The notes beneath the pieces were generated by a model, which saw nothing but the letters and a program-made list of their open reading frames with translations, did not search any database and was not told where the DNA came from. From JANWJE01 sp044326545 (GTDB taxonomy: Bacteria > Chlamydiota > Chlamydiia > Chlamydiales > Parachlamydiaceae): a stretch of DNA of 31,060 nucleotides. The position numbers were made by a program, and so were the translations under genes. Every line of letters begins with the position of its first letter. The first letter of the stretch is position 1. Below, in pieces: positions 23,321 through 30,971 of the stretch. The stretch is taken from NCBI GenBank assembly GCA_044326545.1, contig JBIRBM010000023.1, positions 1-31,060 on the forward strand, written 5' to 3'.

Positions 23321-24408
23321 TTTCTCAAGATGTCCTGGCAAAGCGCTCTGATTTCATGAAGCTGCTGCTTCAAGTTTGCCTGTTCTTTTTGAGCGGATAG
23401 GTCTGTTTCTTGAATGCGCTTCCCATTTTGTTTGAGCGCTGTCAGGCATTTTTCTGACCTCTTTAGAATGTCTTGCTGACGATCGATGAGTTGCGCCGAT
23501 GTTTTTTTTCGATCTTCATTGAGATTCACGAGGCGTTCCTTGAGCTTTTCTTGCTTTTCACAAGCGGCGTCATCTGCCTCTTTTACCTGATTGATTCGCT
23601 CTTGAATCGCCTCTTTTAACGCCTCTTGAGCTATTTTAGCCATGGTTTGCTTTTCTTGAGCTTTACGTTGCTTGTTTAGGGCGATCTTCTCCCTGTTTTG
23701 CAAGAACGTTTCCACATCGATTTTTGCATCTCCTGTTTCTCTCTCAGCTTCTGGCAGGGTCAATTGCAAAAGGAGAAGGATTTCTTGTCGATCAATTTGG
23801 GTATCAACTGCATTGTATAAAAGAGAGCAAAGAGCAATCGAGAGAGATTTTTTCTCCTCCTCACTTTCTAAAGAGCCGTTTTGTAAGACAGAAAGATCCC
23901 TCGGGATTCTTCGCAATTTGGAGGCAACGGTTGGCTCTTGAGAGAGTCTGGCAACCAGATGGAGAATGCGCTGCTTGATCCGCTGATCTCTTGCAAGCAG
24001 GATGTTTGTTTCTAAGAATGCTTCCTCAATCCTTTCTCCCGAAATCTGCTCCAACAGCGATAGCGCCGCCTCTTGGTACTCCTCTTCAAGCGGAGGATAA
24101 TCAGCTGTGAAGCCCTCTAAATCAGGGGGAAAGATCAATTCAAATAATAGCTCCGTGACGATTTTTTTCAGCTGCTCGCGCGCATCGCCATTGTCAATCG
24201 AGTAGAGCCTTTCTTCAACGTTTTGCAAAAACGTGATGCTTTGCGTCGTTAATCTTTGAGATTGATGGAGGGTTGTTAAAAACGTGATCACTTCCTGCGT
24301 CAACGGATCTGTCGATCTAGCTGCAAAATAAGCTTGCCCACGCGAAGCGCTTGGGGAAGGCGCTAACGGAATCGTCTGACTTAAAGGGTTCAATCCTGTA
24401 AAAATCAT
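23317..24408 (-). CDS. Unknown protein A of the coiled-coil island, first gene of the leftward operon
   Basis: 363 aa. A Ser/Pro-rich start (MIFTGLNPLSQTIPLAPSPS) is followed by an all-helical globular region to about residue 235, then a continuous charged coiled coil (about 240-360, NKQRKAQEKQTMAKIAQEAL...). The transition LLLQLTLPEAERETGDAK...FLQNREKIALNK resembles FLHDILPNERAANEHLNDIL in protein J of the other arm, so the arms may share a core fold. No Shine-Dalgarno is evident, and the leader is AT-rich. It lies 204 bp from divergent gene F. No recognised family; secretion by type III is a hypothesis. Confidence 0.78.
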   Translation of the reverse strand: MIFTGLNPLSQTIPLAPSPSASRGQAYFAARSTDPLTQEVITFLTTLHQSQRLTTQSITFLQNVEERLYSIDNGDAREQLKKIVTELLFELIFPPDLEGFTADYPPLEEEYQEAALSLLEQISGERIEEAFLETNILLARDQRIKQRILHLVARLSQEPTVASKLRRIPRDLSVLQNGSLESEEEKKSLSIALCSLLYNAVDTQIDRQEILLLLQLTLPEAERETGDAKIDVETFLQNREKIALNKQRKAQEKQTMAKIAQEALKEAIQERINQVKEADDAACEKQEKLKERLVNLNEDRKKTSAQLIDRQQDILKRSEKCLTALKQNGKRIQETDLSAQKEQANLKQQLHEIRALCQDILRK

Positions 24409-24612
24409 TTGTTTTCTATCAAAAATTTTCTATATGAATTAATAAATAAAATGATGGATCACGGATTCTACAATAAAATCCCATTTAATGCCTATTTGAT
24501 TTTTTTAAGTAAATAAAATGGTTAAACAGAGTATCAAATGTTTTTTGATTATTGAATCAAATTGTTTATTTTGATAGAATCATTAAAATAAAAAAAATAA
24601 AGTGAAATAAAA
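24409..24612. promoter_or_regulatory. Shared AT-rich control region of the two divergent island operons
   Basis: Two hundred and four bases of very AT-rich DNA with no coding frame. It contains the rightward promoter described separately, repeated TATCAAA/TTTGATA-type words (GTATCAAATG, TTGAATCAAA, TTTTGATAGAATC) that could be operator half-sites, and on the minus strand possible -10 boxes TAGAAT (near 24465) without a good -35. Confidence 0.5.
24552..24580 (+). promoter_or_regulatory. Candidate promoter of the rightward island operon
   Basis: TTGAAT (24552-24557), a 17-bp AT-rich spacer and TAGAAT (24575-24580), 33 bases before the ATG of gene F. Confidence 0.5.
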
Positions 24613-25086
24613 ATGAATTCATCAATAAACGGAACACAGTCGACAACAAGACCTCCGATCTCTTCGAATGAAACCAGACCAACACCCTCTTCTCAAGCAA
24701 AGCAGACGCTGCGGCGTACAGCAGGCGAGCTAAAGGAGGTCAAGTTAGAGGCGCAAACTCGAATCGCAGAGCGTAAGGGAGAGCAACAAGACAACGATGA
24801 GGTTCATGTTTCACGTATCACACGGTTATTTGAACAAACGATCTCTCAGTTAGAGAACAGGGTGGAGGAAAAACTCAGCGATTTAAGAAATGAAAATCGA
24901 CTTCTTAAGAGAAAAACGGATGCCCAACAGGTTGAAATCAATAGATTGACAGAAGAGCTTCAATCTTTTCGTTCCACCTACGAAAGTCATAGACATGACA
25001 CAGAATCAAGTGCTGCACGATTCATGCCGGGACCAGCTGCAGGATGGGGACAACTCCGTATTAATCAGACAAGCCCTCCTAGTTAG
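24613..25086 (+). CDS. Unknown protein F of the coiled-coil island
   Basis: 157 aa. Residues 1-30 are rich in Ser, Thr, Asn and Pro (MNSSINGTQSTTRPPISSNE), like many type III secretion signals. Residues ~66-125 are a heptad-patterned coiled coil (ITRLFEQTISQLENRVEEKL...). The tail is Pro/Gly-rich (FMPGPAAGWGQLR). No recognised family. It is followed by a 126-bp gap with a weak 35-codon frame (25106-25213) whose TGA overlaps the next ATG. Confidence 0.7.
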   Translation: MNSSINGTQSTTRPPISSNETRPTPSSQAKQTLRRTAGELKEVKLEAQTRIAERKGEQQDNDEVHVSRITRLFEQTISQLENRVEEKLSDLRNENRLLKRKTDAQQVEINRLTEELQSFRSTYESHRHDTESSAARFMPGPAAGWGQLRINQTSPPS

Positions 25087-25212
25087 GGCGTGTCATCATT
25101 TTAGCATGATTAAAGGAGTAAAAATACCGACACCTCTTCTTGTCAATTCAACTGCAAACAGACATTTCACGCTCTATTACGATCGAGAAAGACTAAATTC
25201 TAGGAGAAAGTG

Positions 25213-26025
25213 ATGAATCCCTCTTTGTTATCGGACATATCTGGAATCATAGACCGCTTCCCCGGTTTATTAGATTATCTCTCATGCGATCTCTATCGAT
25301 GGAATGATCAATTCAAAAAAGGGGGAAACCCAGAGAGACTCACGCAACATTTCCAAGATGACCTCTTTGTGGAGTCGGTAAAAGGAGGACTCCTTGTTTA
25401 TCCCCTCATCAGTGAAGAAATAACATTGCAAAATGGGCAGAAGATAGAGGCGCCTTTGGTTTGGAATGCAAGAGAACTGGTCCGCTACGAAAGATTGTCA
25501 AACCAAACCATTCCCTGCAAAGTTCATGCATTAGCGGAAGCGATTTTACAACGGACCGGTTTTCAAGAAGATAGTGAAAGCTGCATAGAAGATTTTACAC
25601 AAGAAGATCCTTCTTTAAATACTTTAGAGCTAAACCAAATGGATGCACTTATTTTGATGGCTGTTGAACGAATGGAGGAAAAAAAAATGGAGCAAGCCAT
25701 CCTCCGTGACAGAAGAGAGCAAGAAATAAGAGGATTGGAAAAAGAAGAAGCAAATGAGACAAAGCTTGCAGAGCAACTGGTGCAGATCCAAGACAGGCAA
25801 AAAGCCAGAGGAGAAAGATTCTCTTTGGCAAAACACGGTTATGATGAAGATCAAAAAATTTTACGTCGCACAATGGCTGATCAACAAGAGGTCAACGAAA
25901 AAAAAGAACAAGCGTGTAGCAGAGCTTTAATTGAAAAATATCAGACGCAAATACAGGTAGAACAGAAAGAACAAACGCTTGCAAATGTGCGTGAACAGAT
26001 CACAAACCTTAGGCCATCTCGATGA
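25213..26025 (+). CDS. Unknown protein G of the coiled-coil island (paralogue of H and I)
   Basis: 270 aa. N-terminal globular part to about 150, then a charged coiled coil to the C-terminus (ERMEEKKMEQAILRDRREQE...). The core EAPLVWNAREL followed by KVHALAEAIL matches LPLVWEKNVL followed by RVHAFATAMI in protein I, so the two are paralogues. ISEEITLQNGQ corresponds to the KEP(L/I)... strand in H and I. ATG 25213 has AGGAG seven bases upstream. The end overlaps gene H by ATGA. Confidence 0.78.
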   Translation: MNPSLLSDISGIIDRFPGLLDYLSCDLYRWNDQFKKGGNPERLTQHFQDDLFVESVKGGLLVYPLISEEITLQNGQKIEAPLVWNARELVRYERLSNQTIPCKVHALAEAILQRTGFQEDSESCIEDFTQEDPSLNTLELNQMDALILMAVERMEEKKMEQAILRDRREQEIRGLEKEEANETKLAEQLVQIQDRQKARGERFSLAKHGYDEDQKILRRTMADQQEVNEKKEQACSRALIEKYQTQIQVEQKEQTLANVREQITNLRPSR

Positions 26026-27065
26026 TTCAAACGACGACGATCCTATCCTCTATGACACCCCCCGGATTGCAAGACCCCCTTCTACAATCCTCCATGTTTT
26101 ACCAAGCAAGAGAGGAGCATTCTCCTACCTTAGAAGAGGTGTTGTTAGATCTCATCGATGAAGAGGGGGAATTTGGTTGTTGGATAGACCCATTGTCCGA
26201 GGCTATTCGAGATTGTCTCTGCAATCTGATTGAAGAAGATGTTTCAGAGGAAGCATTTGCCACTCAACTTGACAATTGCAAAGAAAAACTCAAAGAAATT
26301 TTTTATGATTCTGTTTTAGAGACCCGTATGACAAGGCCGGTGTTAGCTTCTCCTTTTGCTCTTGTAACGGAAGAGGGAGCAACTGTCTTTTATCAGTTAA
26401 AAGAACCGCTTGTTTTCCAAGAAGATACGCTGATTTTTTATCAAAAATATAGCACGCATTACGGCCATCCTCAGACCATCTCATTTCAACCTCACCTTTT
26501 AGGAAGAAAAGTGATTGACATTCTCTCTCTTTATCCAGAATCTCCCCCTTATGTCCCATTAGATCTGAGTGTAGATCCAACGAGCGATCAAGCAGATTCA
26601 TTCATGATAGTAATGGAGCTCCTCTCTTTAAATCTCAAGATACAAGACGTTGATCTTTCGGTTAAACAAAAAGCAAGAGAGGGAGCCTTTCTTTTAGCGC
26701 AACAAGAAAAAGATTTTAAGTTGCAGTGCTTAAAGGAAGAGATAGCAAAAAGTAGTGCAGCATGTGAAGAAGCGTACAAAGCTGAGCGTGAAAAATTCGA
26801 CAAAAAATTGTCAGATCATCAAACAACACATCATCAAACAATCTCCTCTTTAAATGAACACCTCAGTCTGTCTTCTCAAAAAATCAAACAGGCACGTAAA
26901 AGGTTAAAGAAGATCCAGCAAGAAAAGCAAGAAAAAGAGAGCGCAATCAACTCTCTGCAAGGGCGCGTGCAAGAGGAAAAGAATCGATGTAAACAAGAGC
27001 TGAATCATTATGCAAGAGCGAGCCATGACTTTGTCATACAACAAAGAAATAAAATAGGATTTTAA
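26022..27065 (+). CDS. Unknown protein H of the coiled-coil island (paralogue of G and I)
   Basis: 347 aa. It begins MIQTTTILSSMTPPGLQDPL, close to the MIQTSTYTSPSP start of protein J, which suggests a common N-terminal signal. The middle has LKEPLVFQEDTLIFYQKYST aligned with LKEPIIVGDLTLLTVQGPRH in protein I. Residues ~215-345 are a continuous coiled coil (KLQCLKEEIAKSSAACEEAY...). No membrane segment. Overlaps G by 4 nt; the stop TAA shares a base with the ATG of I (TAATG). Function unknown. Confidence 0.78.
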   Translation: MIQTTTILSSMTPPGLQDPLLQSSMFYQAREEHSPTLEEVLLDLIDEEGEFGCWIDPLSEAIRDCLCNLIEEDVSEEAFATQLDNCKEKLKEIFYDSVLETRMTRPVLASPFALVTEEGATVFYQLKEPLVFQEDTLIFYQKYSTHYGHPQTISFQPHLLGRKVIDILSLYPESPPYVPLDLSVDPTSDQADSFMIVMELLSLNLKIQDVDLSVKQKAREGAFLLAQQEKDFKLQCLKEEIAKSSAACEEAYKAEREKFDKKLSDHQTTHHQTISSLNEHLSLSSQKIKQARKRLKKIQQEKQEKESAINSLQGRVQEEKNRCKQELNHYARASHDFVIQQRNKIGF

Positions 27066-28120
27066 TGCTTTATCAGATTGCTTCTTTAGCAGATTGTTTC
27101 CCTGTTAAATCCGAATTACTCTGTCTTTTAAATGATCATGCCACTGCAGAAGATACGGGCGATCTGTTATCAGAGAGTATTTTGGAATGGTCCTCTGAGC
27201 TGTTTTCTTTAGATAGAAATGGTGCTGAGGAGGAGCTGTTCTTAAAAATAAAGGAAGCGTTTTCTAGACTCAAAACAGAGATTTTAGTGAGCTCCATCAA
27301 TCCGGATCAGGTGCCCATTGCCTTAAAAGAGCCCATCATCGTCGGCGATCTCACGCTTTTAACCGTGCAGGGGCCGCGGCACGAATACAGAAAAGAAACA
27401 TTGGCAGGCCTTCCTCTTGTTTGGGAAAAAAATGTCTTAGATGCATTTCAAATTGGATATGACACCTATTTTTCAGCAGACGAGGCATTGCCTCTTCAGC
27501 GTAGAGTCCATGCATTTGCGACAGCCATGATTGATCTATCAAAGAGAGTCCACTTTACACATGAAGAGATCGAACTGGAATACACCATGACTCCCGAAGC
27601 TATCGCCGTGCTAGAGAGACTTGGAACAAGTTCTCTCCCTCTTATTGGACGGAAAAAAAGGGAGCTTGCGTTAGAGATTCTCAATATGAGTCTGGCTATT
27701 GATGCGGCTACTTACCAAACCCTTTGCACGAGAAGGCAAAGGGTTTGGCAAACAGCGGCCTCTTTTGAAGAGAAAATGGCTCAACTTTTGGCACAAGAGG
27801 GAGCAAGAAGACAATACGATGGGTTACAAAGAGCATTAGAACATGAGCAGCATATAGAAGAGAGCCTTGCTAAGATGGTGCAATCCTACGAAATTTCAAG
27901 AGGATTATTGGAAGAACAAGTCGAGAGAGAAAAAGAGGAAGAACAAAAAACAGAACAAGAATGCGAAGAGGTGAAGCTGGAGATTTCTATTTTAGGCACT
28001 CGGTCAGATCAATTATCAAACCAGATCAGAGCCGAGCACCAAGTGCTTGCTCAAAGAAAGAGAGAAATTGATGCAGAAACCGATCGACAGGCCAACGAAT
28101 CTTTTTGCCTACTATTGTAA
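27065..28120 (+). CDS. Unknown protein I of the coiled-coil island (paralogue of G and H)
   Basis: 351 aa. Helical N-terminus (ESILEWSSELFSLDRNGAEEELFLKIKEAF), the shared LKEPIIVGDLTLL strand, LPLVW and RVHAFATAMI core, then a TMTPEAIAVLERLG...RELALEILNMSLAID helical piece and a coiled coil from about 230 (ASFEEKMAQLLAQEGARRQY...) to near the end, which closes with hydrophobic FCLLL. The start overlaps the stop of H; AGGA lies upstream. No recognised family. Confidence 0.78.
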   Translation: MLYQIASLADCFPVKSELLCLLNDHATAEDTGDLLSESILEWSSELFSLDRNGAEEELFLKIKEAFSRLKTEILVSSINPDQVPIALKEPIIVGDLTLLTVQGPRHEYRKETLAGLPLVWEKNVLDAFQIGYDTYFSADEALPLQRRVHAFATAMIDLSKRVHFTHEEIELEYTMTPEAIAVLERLGTSSLPLIGRKKRELALEILNMSLAIDAATYQTLCTRRQRVWQTAASFEEKMAQLLAQEGARRQYDGLQRALEHEQHIEESLAKMVQSYEISRGLLEEQVEREKEEEQKTEQECEEVKLEISILGTRSDQLSNQIRAEHQVLAQRKREIDAETDRQANESFCLLL

Positions 28121-28131
28121 AGGAAAAAACA

Positions 28132-28737
28132 ATGATTCAAACAAGCACGTACACATCCCCTTCTCCAATACACATGAGGTTAAGGGAAAGACCGATTGAG
28201 CCATGGAGCCGCTTTTTATCGCAGATCCAATCCAATCCGGCGAACCAAGCAATCCTCAATCAATATAGCAGTCAATCTCTACAGACCCGCGAAGAGATCC
28301 TCGAGGCCTTCGAAGAGATATTCCTCGAACTCCTCTTGGCAAATGCAGAGGATGTGTCCCTCCAACCGCTTGGCTTAGCTTTCTTACACGATATTTTGCC
28401 AAATGAGAGAGCAGCAAACGAGCATCTCAATGACATCCTTGCGAAAAAAGAGGCCGAAGAAAAAAAATTTAACCGAGCAGAGGCGCTTCTCAAACAAAAA
28501 GGGGGGATGCAAAAAAAATTGTTACAGCAAAAAAGAGCGACGAACGATGCACAGGATGAAGAGATCCAAGCGCTCACTTCTCAATGCAAAACGTTAAGAG
28601 AAGAAATCAAGGAGCTCCATGAAGAGGAAGAGCAGCTGATTGAGGAGCTAGAAGCTCAAAGAAAGAGGCAAGCTGCAGAATTAGCCTTTCTCGAGGCTTG
28701 GATAGCTAAACACAACAATGCGAAGGGAGGAACATGA
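28132..28737 (+). CDS. Unknown protein J of the coiled-coil island
   Basis: 201 aa. Ser/Thr/Pro-rich N-terminus (MIQTSTYTSPSPIHMRLRER) similar to H, a helical domain at about 30-110, then a Lys/Glu-rich coiled coil (about 110-190, ILAKKEAEEKKFNRAEALLK...). ATG 28132 with AAAGGA seven bases upstream is preferred over an upstream in-frame codon at 28105 inside gene I; it starts 11 bp after the stop of I. Overlaps K by ATGA. Similar in layout to protein A of the opposite arm. Confidence 0.75.
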   Translation: MIQTSTYTSPSPIHMRLRERPIEPWSRFLSQIQSNPANQAILNQYSSQSLQTREEILEAFEEIFLELLLANAEDVSLQPLGLAFLHDILPNERAANEHLNDILAKKEAEEKKFNRAEALLKQKGGMQKKLLQQKRATNDAQDEEIQALTSQCKTLREEIKELHEEEEQLIEELEAQRKRQAAELAFLEAWIAKHNNAKGGT

Positions 28738-29063
28738 GCGTAAAAGGATCGATTGGACCGATAGAAATCGCTAAAGAGAGCCTAAAAAACACCCCTTTAC
28801 AATTGAGTAGAATGAATCATGTCGAACAAAAGGTGGATGCCTGTTTTAAAGGCAGCTCCCTCTCTCTACAAAAAGAATTATCAACCCTTACCACCGAAGC
28901 TGCAAACCAAAGAGAACGAAATGACCTCCTAACCGAAGAAATCGAAAGAGAAAAAGAGCAGGGAAAACAAACAAAAGCAGCACTGTTGGAGCAGGCAAGG
29001 TTAAGTTTATCACCCCAGTCCTTTGAAAAGTTCCAAGCGGCATTTGCTCAAAACTTTCCGTGA
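28734..29063 (+). CDS. Unknown protein K of the coiled-coil island, last gene of the rightward operon
   Basis: 109 aa, small and helical: MSVKGSIGPIEIAKESLKNT, then a coiled coil at about 45-95 (LQKELSTLTTEAANQRERND...) and a C-terminal SLSPQSFEKFQAAFAQNFP helix. GGGAGGA gives the best ribosome site of the operon, so it may be made in excess of its neighbours; small size and position would fit a chaperone or plug, but nothing in the sequence proves it. Confidence 0.72.
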   Translation: MSVKGSIGPIEIAKESLKNTPLQLSRMNHVEQKVDACFKGSSLSLQKELSTLTTEAANQRERNDLLTEEIEREKEQGKQTKAALLEQARLSLSPQSFEKFQAAFAQNFP

Positions 29064-29120
29064 TAGGAACCGTCATTTGTCGTTCTATACGTAGTCCTGT
29101 GAGAAGCTTTACTAAAATTT

Positions 29121-29190
29121 CACTTACCTTACGCATCGGAAGCGCGATGAGGGCTAAGCCAAAGCCTTGGGGTTGAAAGCTTGCAAAAGG
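29121..29190 (+). repeat. Composite repeat at the right edge of the coiled-coil island
   Basis: Starts with a CTTACCTTACGCATCGGAAG version of the CTCACCTTACGCAAC family and runs into CCAAAGCCTTGGGGTTGAAA, a near copy of the segment at 18377-18396 on the other side of the island and in the same orientation. The 173-bp gap holds no gene. Confidence 0.6.
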
Positions 29191-29236
29191 GTTTTCGTGG
29201 ACTTAATATCCTCACGATCACACAGTGAGAATGAGT

Positions 29237-29890
29237 CTATTCTCTTTCGTGATTGATTAACCATTTTTTGCGCATCAAACCGCCAGCATAACCACCCAGC
29301 TCGCCATTCGTATGAATGACACGATGGCATGGAATCATAATTGCAAATTGGTTTGCTCCATTTGCTTGAGCTACAGCACGAAAAGCAGAGGGCTTTCCGA
29401 TTGCAGAAGCTAGGTGTAAGTAAGAACGTGTTTGACCATAAGGGATGTTTATTAATTCCTCCCATACGCGTCTTTGAAAAGGTGACCCAAGAAAAAAAAG
29501 GGGGGTTTTGAACTCCCTTAACTTGCCATTAAAATATTCGGCCAGTTCACTTTCAATCGAGCGAATCGGCTGAGTATGACCGGGAATGATGCTTGCCTTC
29601 ATTTTTTGTCTCAGGCGCTCAACTTCACGTTCCAGGCCACGGCGATCGACAAATTCTAAAAGATAAAGAGCTTCCTCGTCCGCAATTGCGATCATCGGAC
29701 CCAAGGGGGTATCTAACCACGATGCCTTGAGGATTTTACTCTGTCCTAGTTGAGTGGGTGGTGCTCCCATAATTTGGGAAAATGCATCTCTAAAACCGGG
29801 ACTCGATTCGTATCCAGTTGAAAGCTGTGCATCGATTACAGCTTCACCTCCCCTAATGATGAGACCCCCTAAACAATTTTTCTTTATCAT
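29237..29890 (-). CDS. 5'-truncated Ada: half HTH plus complete O6-methylguanine-DNA methyltransferase
   Basis: Removes O6-alkyl groups from guanine by transfer to its own cysteine. From ATG 29890 (217 aa): residues ~13-46 (RGGEAVIDAQLSTGYESSPG then FRDAFSQIMG) are the second half of an AraC-type HTH as found in Ada; the N-terminal Ada zinc domain and first HTH half are absent. Residues ~52-217 are a complete MGMT: SWLDTPLGPM, SPFQRRVWEELINIPYGQTRSY, acceptor Cys188 in IPCHRV, and GGYAGGLMRKKWLI. The ATG has no ribosome site, and the frame upstream reads into the tRNA-Phe fragment, so the 5' end was lost by rearrangement. Catalysis could survive if expressed; otherwise it is a pseudogene. Confidence 0.8.
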   Translation of the reverse strand: MIKKNCLGGLIIRGGEAVIDAQLSTGYESSPGFRDAFSQIMGAPPTQLGQSKILKASWLDTPLGPMIAIADEEALYLLEFVDRRGLEREVERLRQKMKASIIPGHTQPIRSIESELAEYFNGKLREFKTPLFFLGSPFQRRVWEELINIPYGQTRSYLHLASAIGKPSAFRAVAQANGANQFAIMIPCHRVIHTNGELGGYAGGLMRKKWLINHERE

Positions 29891-29963
29891 TGCGTAATCC
29901 GGCAATAGTACGGCTTTTAAAAGCAAAAAAAAGGAGGAAAACCGGAAGGTCTTCCTGCTAAAG

Positions 29964-30007
29964 TGGCCAGAACTGGAATCAAACCAGCGACACAAGGATT
30001 TTCAGTC
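29964..30007 (-). pseudogene. Partial tRNA-Phe (3' 44 nt), att-like duplicate
   Basis: Identical, except for one base, to the 3' part of the intact tRNA-Phe (30225-30268 region), from the anticodon stem to the discriminator base. Homology continues into the downstream GCTAAAG and terminator-like GGAAGGTCTTCC. Similarity ends at 30007. Confidence 0.88.
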
Positions 30008-30185
30008 TTGAAAAGTCCTATCCGGCAATGACTCTAGATGATCTAAAATCACCTTACGTTGCCGAATCATACAGGGAAAATCGATTATTTACGAGAAAAG
30101 TTTGTCAAACAAAAGTCATCGATTTCAAGCGGTGGAAATCGGCCACTCCCGATAGATTCCGGATCATTTACGCCGGCAAGAGGGT
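30008..30185. other. About 180 bp trapped between the partial and complete tRNA-Phe
   Basis: No gene is supported. It contains ATCCGGCAAT at 30020-30029, which also occurs at 29897-29906 just outside the partial tRNA, and an ATCACCTTACGTTGCCGAAT word related to the intergenic repeat family. It may be what is left of an excised or deleted integrated element. Confidence 0.5.
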
Positions 30186-30220
30186 AAAAAAAAGCGGAAG
30201 AACCGTAAGGGACTTCCGCT
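30186..30220 (-). terminator. Intrinsic terminator of tRNA-Phe
   Basis: On the minus strand AGCGGAAG pairs with CTTCCGCT (30213-30220 with 30193-30200), followed by eight T. Confidence 0.85.
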
Positions 30221-30224
30221 AAAG

Positions 30225-30297
<73 letters not shown>

Positions 30298-30310
30298 AAG
30301 GCAAATAAAA

Positions 30311-30340
30311 ACTATAGCCAAATCATGATTTTTTAAGCAA
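30311..30340 (-). promoter_or_regulatory. Promoter of tRNA-Phe
   Basis: On the minus strand TTGCTT (30335-30340), an 18-bp spacer and TATAGT (30311-30316), about 14 bases before the mature tRNA start. Confidence 0.5.
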
Positions 30341-30463
30341 TCAATTATTTTTATTTAGCCTTACATCCCACTCCTTTAAATCTATACATTCCTATTAATT
30401 AACGCGATGTGTGAATTTTCATGTAGACACCTGATGATAAAATGATATCTATCGAGTCATAAA

Positions 30464-30818
30464 CGATCTGTCAACCCCGAGCGCTTTAGCGTCACCCATA
30501 TTATGCCTGTACAGGGATTAGCTCAATTGCTTCATACTATCAACACTGTAAAAGATAGGCTGAATCCTATACTTGAAATTGACGGGATCCTTCCGTGGAG
30601 AGTGAATAAGCGCACTAGACTCTCACAGGATATTATTGCAGACTTGCGAAAGCGATTTAACGGCTAAGGTATATGAAACAACAATAAGAGAAAGCGTGAA
30701 ACTAGCGGAGGCTCCTTCTTTTGGAAAGCCTATTACTATTTATGATTCTAAAAGTTCTGGAGCTGTAGATTATCGTAGTTTAGCCACTGAAATTATTAAA
30801 CGTAGAAAAGGGAAGTAA
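30464..30818 (+). pseudogene. Degraded ParA/Soj partition ATPase, C-terminal part
   Basis: Three frames together spell the last third of ParA: LSTPSALAS, then HIMPVQ directly followed by GLAQLLHTINTVKDRLNPIL, EIDGILPW, RTRLSQDIIADLRKRFNG, then KVYETTIRESVKLAEAPSFG KPITIYDSKSSGAVDY. A frameshift lies near 30495, an extra T at 30665 creates a stop, and about seven residues usually found after PVQ (the EYFALE-type segment) are missing. The N-terminal Walker region is absent upstream. Chromosomal or plasmid origin is open; the partner gene directly behind suggests a plasmid-type partition operon. Non-functional. Confidence 0.8.
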
Positions 30819-30820
30819 AT

Positions 30821-30940
30821 ATGGCAAAAAAGCAAACGATTGGAGAGAACCCATTAGATGGTCTCTTCCAAACAAAAACAGCGAACAGTGGAACTTCGGT
30901 AGCTGTGCTTGAAGAAGAAGACTATAGTGAATTAGGTTGA
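30821..30940 (+). CDS. Short ORF behind the ParA relic (possible truncated partition partner)
   Basis: 39 aa, MAKKQTIGENPLDGLFQTKT then a short acidic end. It starts two bases after the parA stop, with GGAAG upstream, in the position where a ParB-like or chlamydial-plasmid partner is expected, and the start loosely resembles ParB N-termini (K-x-x-L/I-G-x-x-P-L-D). The stop falls about 30 bp before an IS630-type transposase, so the gene is probably cut short by the insertion. Identity is uncertain. Confidence 0.45.
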   Translation: MAKKQTIGENPLDGLFQTKTANSGTSVAVLEEEDYSELG

Positions 30941-30971
30941 ACAATTAACAATAAAATAGTAAACTTGTTGA

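Noticed and set aside
25106..25213. 35-codon frame MIKGVKIPTPLLVNSTANRH... between F and G, its TGA overlapping the ATG of G
   Set aside because: The TGATG overlap is suggestive, but there is no ribosome site and the composition is unremarkable; possibly a leader peptide, not supported.
29891..29995. N-terminal extension of the MGMT frame to 29995
   Set aside because: It translates the terminator and tRNA-Phe fragment; not protein-coding in origin.
30028..30222. 64-codon frame between the two tRNA-Phe copies
   Set aside because: It runs through the tRNA-Phe terminator, has no ribosome site and shows no domain.
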